DNA from: Thermocoleostomius sinensis A174
GTDB lineage: Bacteria > Cyanobacteriota > Cyanobacteriia > Elainellales > Elainellaceae
NCBI RefSeq assembly: GCF_026802175.1
Contig: NZ_CP113797.1
Location: 1-64,000 of the forward strand
Length of the DNA stretch: 64,000 nucleotides
Direction: 5' to 3'
The position numbers and the translations under genes are program-made. Positions 46,452 through 54,459 of this stretch are shown piece by piece (position 1 is the stretch's first letter; every line of letters starts with the position of its first letter). The notes beneath the pieces are model-generated. The model was given only the letters and a program-made list of their open reading frames with translations. It made no database searches and was not told the DNA's origin.

Positions 46452-48653
46452 ATGGTTGCCGTTAGCCAACAGATTCCCGCCTTTTGCGAAGGAATTCAAT
46501 ATTTTGGCGAGTTGCCGCCACAGTTCGATTCCTATGGCAAAGCGCCTGCCATTGCAGAAGGTCAAACGGCCATTGCCGATCCAACTGATTCAACGGCTGC
46601 TTATCAAACGTTGCTATATGCCGATGCACTACGATACTTAATTCTGCAAATGACCGCCAGTAAGGCATCGGGACATCCAGGCGGGTTTGCCAGCCAAGCT
46701 GAAGCCTATGCTGGATTAGTGATGCTGGGCTACAAGAACATCGTCACCGAAGTGGGACACCATGCGCCTGGGTTCTATAGCGCTATGTTCCTCGATCGTT
46801 CCCTGGAAGACATGGGCATTGAAACCGTACAACAATTGCGCGATCGATTCCGCGAACGGCACGGACTCTTGGGACATCTTTCTGGCTATATTCCTGGGCT
46901 TCTGGCCCCGGCGGGCCCTTTGGGACAAGGACAACACTTTGCCATGGCAGGGGCACTGCTCCATAAAGATACCCTGTTTCCCTTCACCCTGGGCGACGGC
47001 GGCATGGGCGAACCCTACCCGATGAGCAGCATGGTCCATTTTCACACAGCCTTTCCCAACGTCACCAACTTCTTGCCTGTGCTGGTGTGGAACGGTTTCT
47101 CGCAAGAGCATCACAGTATGGTGTCGCTGCAAACCAACGAACAGATGATGGCATATTGGCACGGCAATGGCTTTGAGGAAGTGGTGTTAGTGGATGCTAA
47201 AGATTTTGATGATCAGAACCAGTCAGGCGCATTTGTAGACAGTACAGCTTTCTCCTTTGGGCAACGATTAGCCTTTACGAAAGCGGTGTTGATTGGGGTT
47301 GATGAAGCCGCTCGATCGGCTCTCAGCGGCAAGCTGACGGTGTTCATCATCAAACAACTGAAGGGTGCAGGCGTCCATGCTCGTGGGGCAAAGTCCCATA
47401 ACCTCTATGGCCACCATACGTTAGAGAATGCCGATATCATAGCGGGGTTGAAGGCCAATGCCCTGCCAGCAGAAGTCTGGAATCTGGTGCGCACTAACTG
47501 TGAACGGGCGGGCGGCGGCCCAGCCAGCAAAGTGGCGGTGACAGAATCTGTCTTACCATTACCAGAGTTGAAAGACTTACCGCTGGAAGAATATGCAGTG
47601 GGCGGTGACAAGAAAGTCTCTACCACTGCAATGGGGCAACTAGTGGCGCATGTCGGGCAGATCGATCGCAACTATTTAGTCACCAACGCCGACGGCAACG
47701 AAGCATCAGGGATCGGCAACATTAACCAAGCGCTGAAAATAATTCACCCCACTGAAGACTCGCTCTATAACCAAACCCCCAACGGGCAAGTGTATGAACC
47801 GCTGAGTGAAGATGCCTGTGCCGGATTGGCGGCCGGATTGGCGCTGTTTGGCGCTCGATCGCTGTGGTGTTCCTATGAATCCTTTGCTATCAACGGTTTA
47901 CCCATTTGGCAAACGGTTACCCAGGCAATGGCTGAATTGCGACGCCCTACCCCCTCCACCGTGACATTATTTACCGCCGGGGCATTGGAACAGGGGCGTA
48001 ATGGTTGGACACACCAACGTCCAGAGATCGAAGCCTATTTTGCTGCGATGATGCGCAACGGCAATGTGTTTCCCCTGTTCCCGCCCGATGCCAACAGCAT
48101 TCAGGTGTGTTATGAGTGGGCCCTCTCAACCGTGAATAAGGGCATTGTGATTACGTCCAGCAAATCGCCGCTGCCCATTCGCACCACGTTCGAGCAAACT
48201 CGGCAAGCCCTACAAGATGGCGCGATCGTCCTGCACAATTCCCCTAATGAAAAAACAATCGTCTTTGCGGTAGTGGGGGATATGGTGCTGATGCCTGTAT
48301 ATGAAGCGGCAACACAGCTACAGGAGCAAGGATTCGGTGTGCGAATTGTGTCGGTTATTAGCCCGCGCCGGCTTTATCGTCCCTCGGATGTGGCGTGGGA
48401 CATTTGCGCGGAACCCGATGGCGAATTTTTAGCGGATGCCAAATTTGAACAGTTTTTTGGAGGCGATGCCTTGATTGGCGTGACTGGAGGAGCTAGCACC
48501 ATGTTGGAGCCGATCATGCTGCGCAGCACCGCCAAGCGGGATACCTTTTGCTGGAAGCGGGGCGAAACCACGGCCACTCCTGCTGAGTTGATGGCTCTGA
48601 ACGGCATTACGGGCAACACAATGGCAAAACGGGCAATCGATCTGTTGAGATAG
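46452..48653 (+). CDS. Phosphoketolase-family ThDP enzyme (variant)
   Basis: 733 residues. ThDP-dependent: SGHPGG (about 73-78), cofactor motif GDGGMGEP to WN (GDG 181-183, N214) with LPVLVWNGF as in phosphoketolases, and the Pyr-domain segment LSEDACAGLAAGLALFGARSLWCSYESF that closely follows the LSEHQC...YEAF block of Xfp. The N-terminal substrate region differs from the usual RLLGHWGTTPG of Xfp, and it is shorter than the typical 800 residues. It likely uses a ketose phosphate to make acetyl phosphate, or has a transketolase-like reaction; the exact substrate is open. Confidence 0.82.
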   Translation: MVAVSQQIPAFCEGIQYFGELPPQFDSYGKAPAIAEGQTAIADPTDSTAAYQTLLYADALRYLILQMTASKASGHPGGFASQAEAYAGLVMLGYKNIVTEVGHHAPGFYSAMFLDRSLEDMGIETVQQLRDRFRERHGLLGHLSGYIPGLLAPAGPLGQGQHFAMAGALLHKDTLFPFTLGDGGMGEPYPMSSMVHFHTAFPNVTNFLPVLVWNGFSQEHHSMVSLQTNEQMMAYWHGNGFEEVVLVDAKDFDDQNQSGAFVDSTAFSFGQRLAFTKAVLIGVDEAARSALSGKLTVFIIKQLKGAGVHARGAKSHNLYGHHTLENADIIAGLKANALPAEVWNLVRTNCERAGGGPASKVAVTESVLPLPELKDLPLEEYAVGGDKKVSTTAMGQLVAHVGQIDRNYLVTNADGNEASGIGNINQALKIIHPTEDSLYNQTPNGQVYEPLSEDACAGLAAGLALFGARSLWCSYESFAINGLPIWQTVTQAMAELRRPTPSTVTLFTAGALEQGRNGWTHQRPEIEAYFAAMMRNGNVFPLFPPDANSIQVCYEWALSTVNKGIVITSSKSPLPIRTTFEQTRQALQDGAIVLHNSPNEKTIVFAVVGDMVLMPVYEAATQLQEQGFGVRIVSVISPRRLYRPSDVAWDICAEPDGEFLADAKFEQFFGGDALIGVTGGASTMLEPIMLRSTAKRDTFCWKRGETTATPAELMALNGITGNTMAKRAIDLLR

Positions 48654-48759
48654 ATCCTGTTGAGATAACGCTGCTAAGACAACGCTATCAGGAGCAATGC
48701 GTCGCTGGATTGATGTGAATAAATACTTAGCACAGAGGGACTGCCTCCGCACTGTATTT

Positions 48760-48790
48760 GCCGCATTTTGTTACTCAGCGGCGCTTTTTT
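48760..48790 (+). terminator. Probable rho-independent terminator after the phosphoketolase-like gene
   Basis: GCCGC (48760-48764) pairs with GCGGC (48778-48782), then GC and six T. It lies 107 bp after the stop codon. Confidence 0.6.
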
Positions 48791-49028
48791 CCTGGTTTAA
48801 AAGGGCTGTATAAAGAAATTGTGTAGTTTGTGATCAATCTCTTACAAAATCTGTGACCTGACCGGAATCAAATCGATCGACGTTGTAGACTTGAATAGAG
48901 ACCAATGAGTCGAAGCTTTCATTAAAGCAACTGAATAAATAGCCTTGGCTAGATTGCAACTTAGCAGCGTTCAATCTAGGCGGCCAGTTTCTCTGTAGAC
49001 TATGGTTGTTAACTGCCAGCTAGCAACC

Positions 49029-49051
49029 ACTCCACCGTTAAAAAGTGGAGT
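49029..49051. promoter_or_regulatory. 7-bp inverted repeat upstream of 49145
   Basis: ACTCCAC (49029-49035) and GTGGAGT (49045-49051) with a 9-base AT-rich loop, about 94 bp ahead of the hypothetical gene. It could be an operator or a leader hairpin; no T-tract. Confidence 0.35.
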
Positions 49052-49144
49052 AAGGCAGAGATGAGTCCTATACTGCGGGGCGCACTACCTCTCTGAAAGC
49101 TCAACCCTTATGTTCCTTATTGATTTAGCTTTGGAGCCGCAGCT

Positions 49145-49909
49145 ATGGGTAGATTGCATCTCAGGAATATTGTGTTCCCTGCTGTATTGCTATCGTGTTC
49201 AATTTTTTCCGCCCTGACATTACCCTTTGTTCTGTCAGATCCTAACCCGCTGACTGTAAAACTGCCACCTTTTTTTGACGGGGAAGTTGAGTCAATCTTC
49301 AAACAAGAAAACAAAACCCTGACCATTCGCTACATTGGCGCAGCGATCGTGCTTAGCGTTGGGGCCGGACTGGTGACAGTTGAAGTCTTGCGCCGAGTGC
49401 AAGCGTCTGACTCTGCCAATTCCACTGATTTGGCTCCGCCAGTGCTGCTGGGAGAAGCATCGTTGTTGGTCAACGCCATGCATGAAGCAAAGTTAGATGG
49501 ATTTGTGGCTGACCTCAATTCCACTGCAATCCCAACCTCAGCTAGGTCAGCATCGGCAACGGCTACAAAACCACTGGCAATGGCGCAAGTTGGTAGCCGC
49601 ACAGTTGGGTTCTCTCTCGACACAGCCGGGTATTCTGAAGCTGATGAAACTGATACCTCGATTCCAGTCTTGGATGAGCATGGCAATACGTGCCGGATTA
49701 AAACCTCCGAGTCTGAGCAAACGGCGTTTGCGTTGATGTGGAACGGAGAATATTATCGATTTTTCCGAGTGCGAGAAACCCAAGAGAAAGCTCTAGCGAT
49801 CGCCAAAAACTTAGTAAAACGCGGCGAACAGGTAGTCGTGTCTCATCTAGAGCAGGGTTACGCTGTTTGGGTGAAAGAAACAGGGCCCTTCACCGAGTGG
49901 ATGTCTTAA
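49145..49909 (+). CDS. Hypothetical membrane protein, conserved type
   Basis: 254 residues. Two predicted membrane helices (about 9-30 and 62-83), then a Ser/Ala-rich linker and a soluble C-terminal domain (about 155-254) with CRIKTSESEQTAFALMWNGE and VVSHLEQGYAVWVKE. I recall similar unnamed cyanobacterial proteins but assign no function. It lies 84 bp upstream of the pentapeptide-repeat gene on the same strand. Confidence 0.65.
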   Translation: MGRLHLRNIVFPAVLLSCSIFSALTLPFVLSDPNPLTVKLPPFFDGEVESIFKQENKTLTIRYIGAAIVLSVGAGLVTVEVLRRVQASDSANSTDLAPPVLLGEASLLVNAMHEAKLDGFVADLNSTAIPTSARSASATATKPLAMAQVGSRTVGFSLDTAGYSEADETDTSIPVLDEHGNTCRIKTSESEQTAFALMWNGEYYRFFRVRETQEKALAIAKNLVKRGEQVVVSHLEQGYAVWVKETGPFTEWMS

Positions 49910-49992
49910 GAACCAAGTTGAAACCCTTTCGTCAGGTGGACATTGTCCATCTAGACTGAAACACAGGGTGATGATTGACGGAATGAGCGACT

Positions 49993-50988
49993 ATGACAAA
50001 TGTGAATGAACTTTGGCAACAGTATCAGGCAGGGGAAAGAGAGTTTGCTGGTATCGAGTTGCAACATGCCGATCTCAGTCACCTGAGCCTACCGGGCATC
50101 GATCTATGGGCAGCGAATTTGCGCAACGCGAATTTGCGTGGAGTCAATCTGCGCGAGGCGAATCTGCGCGAAGCCAACCTAGAGAATACCAATCTACAAG
50201 GGGCCGATTTGCGCGGTGTGGATTTGCGTGAAGCCCAGTTGCAACAAGCCAATCTACAGGCTACTCGGTTGCAGGGAGCGCTGTACGATCGCACCACGCA
50301 GTTTCCGCCCAATGTTGATTTAGAAAGCAACGGCGCGTACTATATTGGTTCGGGGGCGCAGTTGCGCAACGCTGATTTGAGCGAGCTTGATTTAAGCGGT
50401 GTGGATCTTAGTTATGCCGATTTACGCACGGCTGATTTGGCACAAATCAATTTACTGGGAGCCAATCTAAGCCACGCCGACTTAAGTCAAGTCAATTTCG
50501 ACCATGCTGATTTGTCCGAGTGCTGCTTCAGTAAAGCCATTTTGATCGGAGCCAATTTTCAGTGGGCAACTCTCAACCATGCCGATTTGCGGCAGGCCAA
50601 TTTGTTTGGAGCCGACTTCCGCTATGCCAATCTTCAGTTTGCCAACTTTCAAGGGGCGTTGTGCAACCATACGACCCAGTTTCCGGCTCAGTTTGATCCG
50701 ATCGCTCATGGTATTGTGGTCATTCAACCTGGAGTATCACTGCGACAAGCCGACCTCAGCGAAGTCAGTTTAGCCGGAGCTGACCTTAGCAACGCCGATT
50801 TGACCGGGGCCAATTTGGTTGGGGCAGACCTCTGGGGAGTGACTCTCGATCGAGCAAATTTAACTGGAGCTAATCTTACGGCGGCTAACCTGTGGGGGGC
50901 GACGTTGATTGATGCCAATCTCTATGACGCCATTTTGACCGATGCCAACTTGCGCGAAGCCGACCTGACGGGAACAATATTGGCTTAA
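49993..50988 (+). CDS. Pentapeptide-repeat protein
   Basis: 331 residues, nearly all A(D/N)LXX repeats: three blocks (about 20-100, 125-225, 250-331), the first two followed by related YDRTTQFP / NHTTQFP spacers. Folds as a quadrilateral beta-helix. It begins at an ATG preceded by GGAATGAGCGACT. Function unknown; such proteins in cyanobacteria are numerous and some are lumenal, but there is no signal peptide here. Confidence 0.9.
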   Translation: MTNVNELWQQYQAGEREFAGIELQHADLSHLSLPGIDLWAANLRNANLRGVNLREANLREANLENTNLQGADLRGVDLREAQLQQANLQATRLQGALYDRTTQFPPNVDLESNGAYYIGSGAQLRNADLSELDLSGVDLSYADLRTADLAQINLLGANLSHADLSQVNFDHADLSECCFSKAILIGANFQWATLNHADLRQANLFGADFRYANLQFANFQGALCNHTTQFPAQFDPIAHGIVVIQPGVSLRQADLSEVSLAGADLSNADLTGANLVGADLWGVTLDRANLTGANLTAANLWGATLIDANLYDAILTDANLREADLTGTILA

Positions 50989-51068
50989 TTCAACACCCAG
51001 ATCGGTAAATACCCGGTTCGGTAAATCGGTATGAGTTTCGTAAGGGCGTTTCGTGAAACGCCCCTCCC

Positions 51069-51827
51069 TTACCGCAACAACTCTTCTTGACGCGGTGGCG
51101 CATCGGTCAAGCGCTCGGCCGGGAACTCTAAATTTGTGGGGTTTTGCGGCTCCTGCGGGATCAAGTATCGATCGCCCCAACCGAAGTTATCGTCTTCTGG
51201 ATTGGGGGTTGTTTGTCCGGTTGGTAATTCCACGGTCAAAGCGGCTTGCACTTGGGCATAGCGAAATCCTTCGGCAGTGCTGAGAATGCTGCCCTGCGGA
51301 AAGCGGACGCCACGTTTTGCCAGTTCTGCTTCTAAGCCAGAAAGATCATCAATCGGTGTGAGGGTAGCCAGAAACAGTACGGTTTCATTAGGAGCAAGCG
51401 ATAGACCTAATTTGTCTTGCTCAATTTGCCATGATTCTTGATAGTTCCCGTCGGCGTCTACTTGCCACAAATTCAAATTAGTTTGCCATTGTCCTTGTCT
51501 GACTTCAGCAGGCTGATAAGCCAAGATGGAATACGTAGGATTTGCGTTAAGTAATCTGGAGCGATTGTCTGGCTCTAGATAGCGTACAGCTGCTACTGAA
51601 ATCTGTGTGTTTTCGGGTAAATTTGCCCGCCCACTCACCGAATAGGTACCAGGAGTTGATGTGGGTTCAACCTGCATTTGTAGTTCTACATTAGACCATT
51701 GAAAAATAGATTGAATTTGTGCACAACTTGCAACCAATGGCAGCAATAGTAGCAATTTGACAACCTGAGATGAACGTTGAGCCAGTGCAATTCGGCAATG
51801 AAAGGATGACCCTATCCAATTAACCAT
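51069..51827 (-). CDS. Putative lipoprotein
   Basis: 252 residues from the ATG at 51827. The N-terminal hydrophobic segment VVKLLLLLPLVASCAQIQ ends in a lipobox (VASC). The mature part is beta-rich, with no recognised domain; VSGRANLPENTQISVAAVRYL resembles an immunoglobulin-like strand pattern. Convergent with the pentapeptide gene. Confidence 0.6.
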   Translation of the reverse strand: MVNWIGSSFHCRIALAQRSSQVVKLLLLLPLVASCAQIQSIFQWSNVELQMQVEPTSTPGTYSVSGRANLPENTQISVAAVRYLEPDNRSRLLNANPTYSILAYQPAEVRQGQWQTNLNLWQVDADGNYQESWQIEQDKLGLSLAPNETVLFLATLTPIDDLSGLEAELAKRGVRFPQGSILSTAEGFRYAQVQAALTVELPTGQTTPNPEDDNFGWGDRYLIPQEPQNPTNLEFPAERLTDAPPRQEELLR

Positions 51828-52687
51828 AGGTGATAACCTGTACAAATAATGCGATCGAATTAGGATGAACATTAAAGAATGCTCTCAAGGTTTTTGTGTT
51901 CATTCCTCTAGCTTATTTTTCCAATCTATAAGCAATGCAGCAGGAGCATTTGTAGTAGATTCAAGTAGATTTATCATTTCTTGACTAATTCTTTTGTCAC
52001 CGTTGAAGGCTGAAATACTTGGAATATCTTAGCTAGAAAAGAAGCGATAAATCTTGATTCTATCGGCTTGATCATGCTCGTCAGAAAACAGATCGTTTCT
52101 AGATTTTCTCTGCAACTTTATGGAGTGACTTCCGCTTCTTTATTAGTTCTTTACAGATAAATGGGTATAAATTAAGAGAGTCTTGGTAAATACTAGGAGC
52201 TTGGTGAAAACGATTGAATCGCGGGCGATTTTCTACCAACAGATGGAATCAGGAATGGCTAGTTGAATTAGTGAAACCGTTGAATCCTCATCAAGCTCAT
52301 TTAAAAAAACGATTGCCTCGTTGCGATCGCTTCAGTTCAAAAAAAATTAGCTGATTCTTCTAGTTTAAGTAGGCCGTCATGATGATTGGAATGATTTGAG
52401 CAGGAACTTATTGGTGATTCGTTCGGTCATCGCAGTCAGCTTCAGATCGGCAGAATTCGTTCACGGTTTCTTGCATCTACAGTCCACAGTTAACCGCATG
52501 AATTAGGTGATTTGCCTAATTTGCATTTAGGTCAGAGCGCTCAACTTCGAGTGCAGCGACTTGTTTCCTGTAGAAGTCGGTGATGTGTTTGAGTTTACGG
52601 CAGTAGTAAAACCGCAAGAATTATTTCGTTTAGGTGCGTTTTGCTAAGGCTAGATTTGGTGCGTTCTGGAGAATCTAGCGACAAGAT
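51828..52687. other. Long leader/promoter region upstream of the cellulose-type operon
   Basis: About 860 bp, AT-rich, no supportable gene. It must contain the operon promoter. I looked for a c-di-GMP riboswitch-like fold and did not find one; GCGATCGC sites occur but no longer motif. Confidence 0.4.
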
Positions 52688-54457
52688 ATGGATGTGACTA
52701 GCCCTGTTTATCGATCGTGTTTTATCCCGTTTCCCTCAACGTTTCTCAGTTTTTTAGCGTCTGTAAGTGCTACATCATTAGGCAGTTGGTTATTGTTGGG
52801 CAGTGCTGCCTATGGGTATTCGCAAACGACGATTATTGAGGATTCACAAGCAGCCATCGATCTCGCTGATACTCAGTTGGATCAAGATAGTTCGCAGATA
52901 AATTCACTCACCGTTTCACTCCCTTTTGCTGGTGCAGCGGACCTGTTGCACTTCGCTGATGCAGAGCTTGAACGAGGAACTGATCTAGAGCAAGAACCTG
53001 TTCAAATTGGTTCTTCGATCGCTGTATTATCGCCAGTAAATGACTCTCTGGTTAGTTCTGTTGTAATTGATGAATTCGATTCTACAACGAGTGATTCTAA
53101 TGTGGTTGACTTGATTCTTCAGCAAAATCAAGATTTAGTCGAAGTCTATGATACAGCTATTATGAAAGAATGGGAAATTCTATCTAAAGAATTATCCCAG
53201 GAAGTATCGCAGAATTTATCATCCTCCTCTCAAGATCCATTCATTGAAATTGTTGACACTAAGGAAATTGATTCCAGTTCTTCAGTTCTCTTAGAGTCGT
53301 ATCGATGGGAATCGATCGAAGCCAATGAAGATGAAAATCGTGCAGTAAATAATGAAGAAACTGATAATTTTGATTCCACGTATTCATCGCAACTATTTCC
53401 TCAATTCGTTTCTCGATCGACTCCTAATTTAATCACTCAATCTGAGTCTCAATCGCAAACATCTGCACAAGCTAGCGACTTAGGAGAACCAATTGTCACG
53501 GCGCAAGGCGTGTATTTGCTGCAAGGTGCGGAATCGTCAGCCCGTGCTCGCTTGTCAGCTAGCTATGCCCTCACCCCCAACGTTTTGTTTGGTGCAACGC
53601 TGGATTTCACAACGGGTGATGCCTTGACCAATTCTTCAGGCGATGGGGTAGATCTGAACGAACTATTTGTGACAGTGTCTCCGCCAACGGTTCCTAGCCT
53701 CAGGCTTACGCTGGGCATGATCGATCTCACCTCCTATTTCGATCGCAACAGCTTTGCTAAAGATGCGGCCACTCACTTTTTCAATCCGGTCTTCCAAACC
53801 AACCCGGCGTTGGCGGCGGCAGGCATTGGCTCTCGGCCGGGGGTGTTGGTGAATTGGGATGTAACCGATCACTTGTCGATGCGAGGAGCCGCTTTCTCGT
53901 CCGATCGCGATTTGGATGAGTTTGCCTTCGACGGGGCGGCGGCGGAAGTGGCGCTGCGGTTGGGCAATTTAATTGTACGCGGCACCTATGCTACTGGTCG
54001 CGATGCCGGGCAAGATAGCGGCTTTAATGAGATTTTCCAGTTCCAACGCGAAGGCGATGAGTTTGGCTTGCAGCCGAATGATCGCGAAGTTGCCTACGGC
54101 ATCAATGCCGAATACTTTATTCCCGCTATCAATCTTGGCTTGTTTGCCCGCTACGGCTGGTACGAAAACCAGACCCTCGATCGCGGTGGCAATACCTACA
54201 GCGTTGGACTAAACGCTTTGGATTTGTTCTTTGCGGACGATCGACTGGGATTGGGCTACGGTCGCGCCTTATCGAATGACAGCCTGCGGCGCGATCGAGA
54301 TGACGAAATTCCTGACGTGTGGGAACTGTTCTATGACGTGCGGCTGACTCGTAACTTTCGGGTAGGTGCATCGCTGCAAGCGCGTGAGGCTTTTTCAGAA
54401 ACCGTCGCTGGCTTGCGAATTCGGGCTGATTTCAATCTTTCAGACCTGTGGAGGTAG
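52688..54457 (+). CDS. Outer-membrane beta-barrel protein of the cellulose-type operon (porin-like)
   Basis: 589 residues. A signal-like segment (about 15-45), then a 200-residue acidic Ser/Asp/Glu-rich disordered region (about 50-260), then a C-terminal barrel of alternating hydrophobic strands (about 265-589, ARLSASYALTPNVLFGATLDFTTG, MRGAAFSSDRDLDEFAFDG, LGLFARYGWYENQTLDRGG). It resembles the carbohydrate-porin-like barrels of cyanobacteria. Its stop overlaps the region of the TPR gene start by only two bases' spacing, so it is first in the operon. Likely the outer-membrane export pore for the polysaccharide. Confidence 0.75.
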   Translation: MDVTSPVYRSCFIPFPSTFLSFLASVSATSLGSWLLLGSAAYGYSQTTIIEDSQAAIDLADTQLDQDSSQINSLTVSLPFAGAADLLHFADAELERGTDLEQEPVQIGSSIAVLSPVNDSLVSSVVIDEFDSTTSDSNVVDLILQQNQDLVEVYDTAIMKEWEILSKELSQEVSQNLSSSSQDPFIEIVDTKEIDSSSSVLLESYRWESIEANEDENRAVNNEETDNFDSTYSSQLFPQFVSRSTPNLITQSESQSQTSAQASDLGEPIVTAQGVYLLQGAESSARARLSASYALTPNVLFGATLDFTTGDALTNSSGDGVDLNELFVTVSPPTVPSLRLTLGMIDLTSYFDRNSFAKDAATHFFNPVFQTNPALAAAGIGSRPGVLVNWDVTDHLSMRGAAFSSDRDLDEFAFDGAAAEVALRLGNLIVRGTYATGRDAGQDSGFNEIFQFQREGDEFGLQPNDREVAYGINAEYFIPAINLGLFARYGWYENQTLDRGGNTYSVGLNALDLFFADDRLGLGYGRALSNDSLRRDRDDEIPDVWELFYDVRLTRNFRVGASLQAREAFSETVAGLRIRADFNLSDLWR

Positions 54458-54459
54458 CT

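Noticed and set aside
51828-52687. Possible c-di-GMP riboswitch ahead of the cellulose-type operon
   Set aside because: I could not find the conserved GEMM core or paired stems; control is more safely assigned to the PilZ domain of BcsA.
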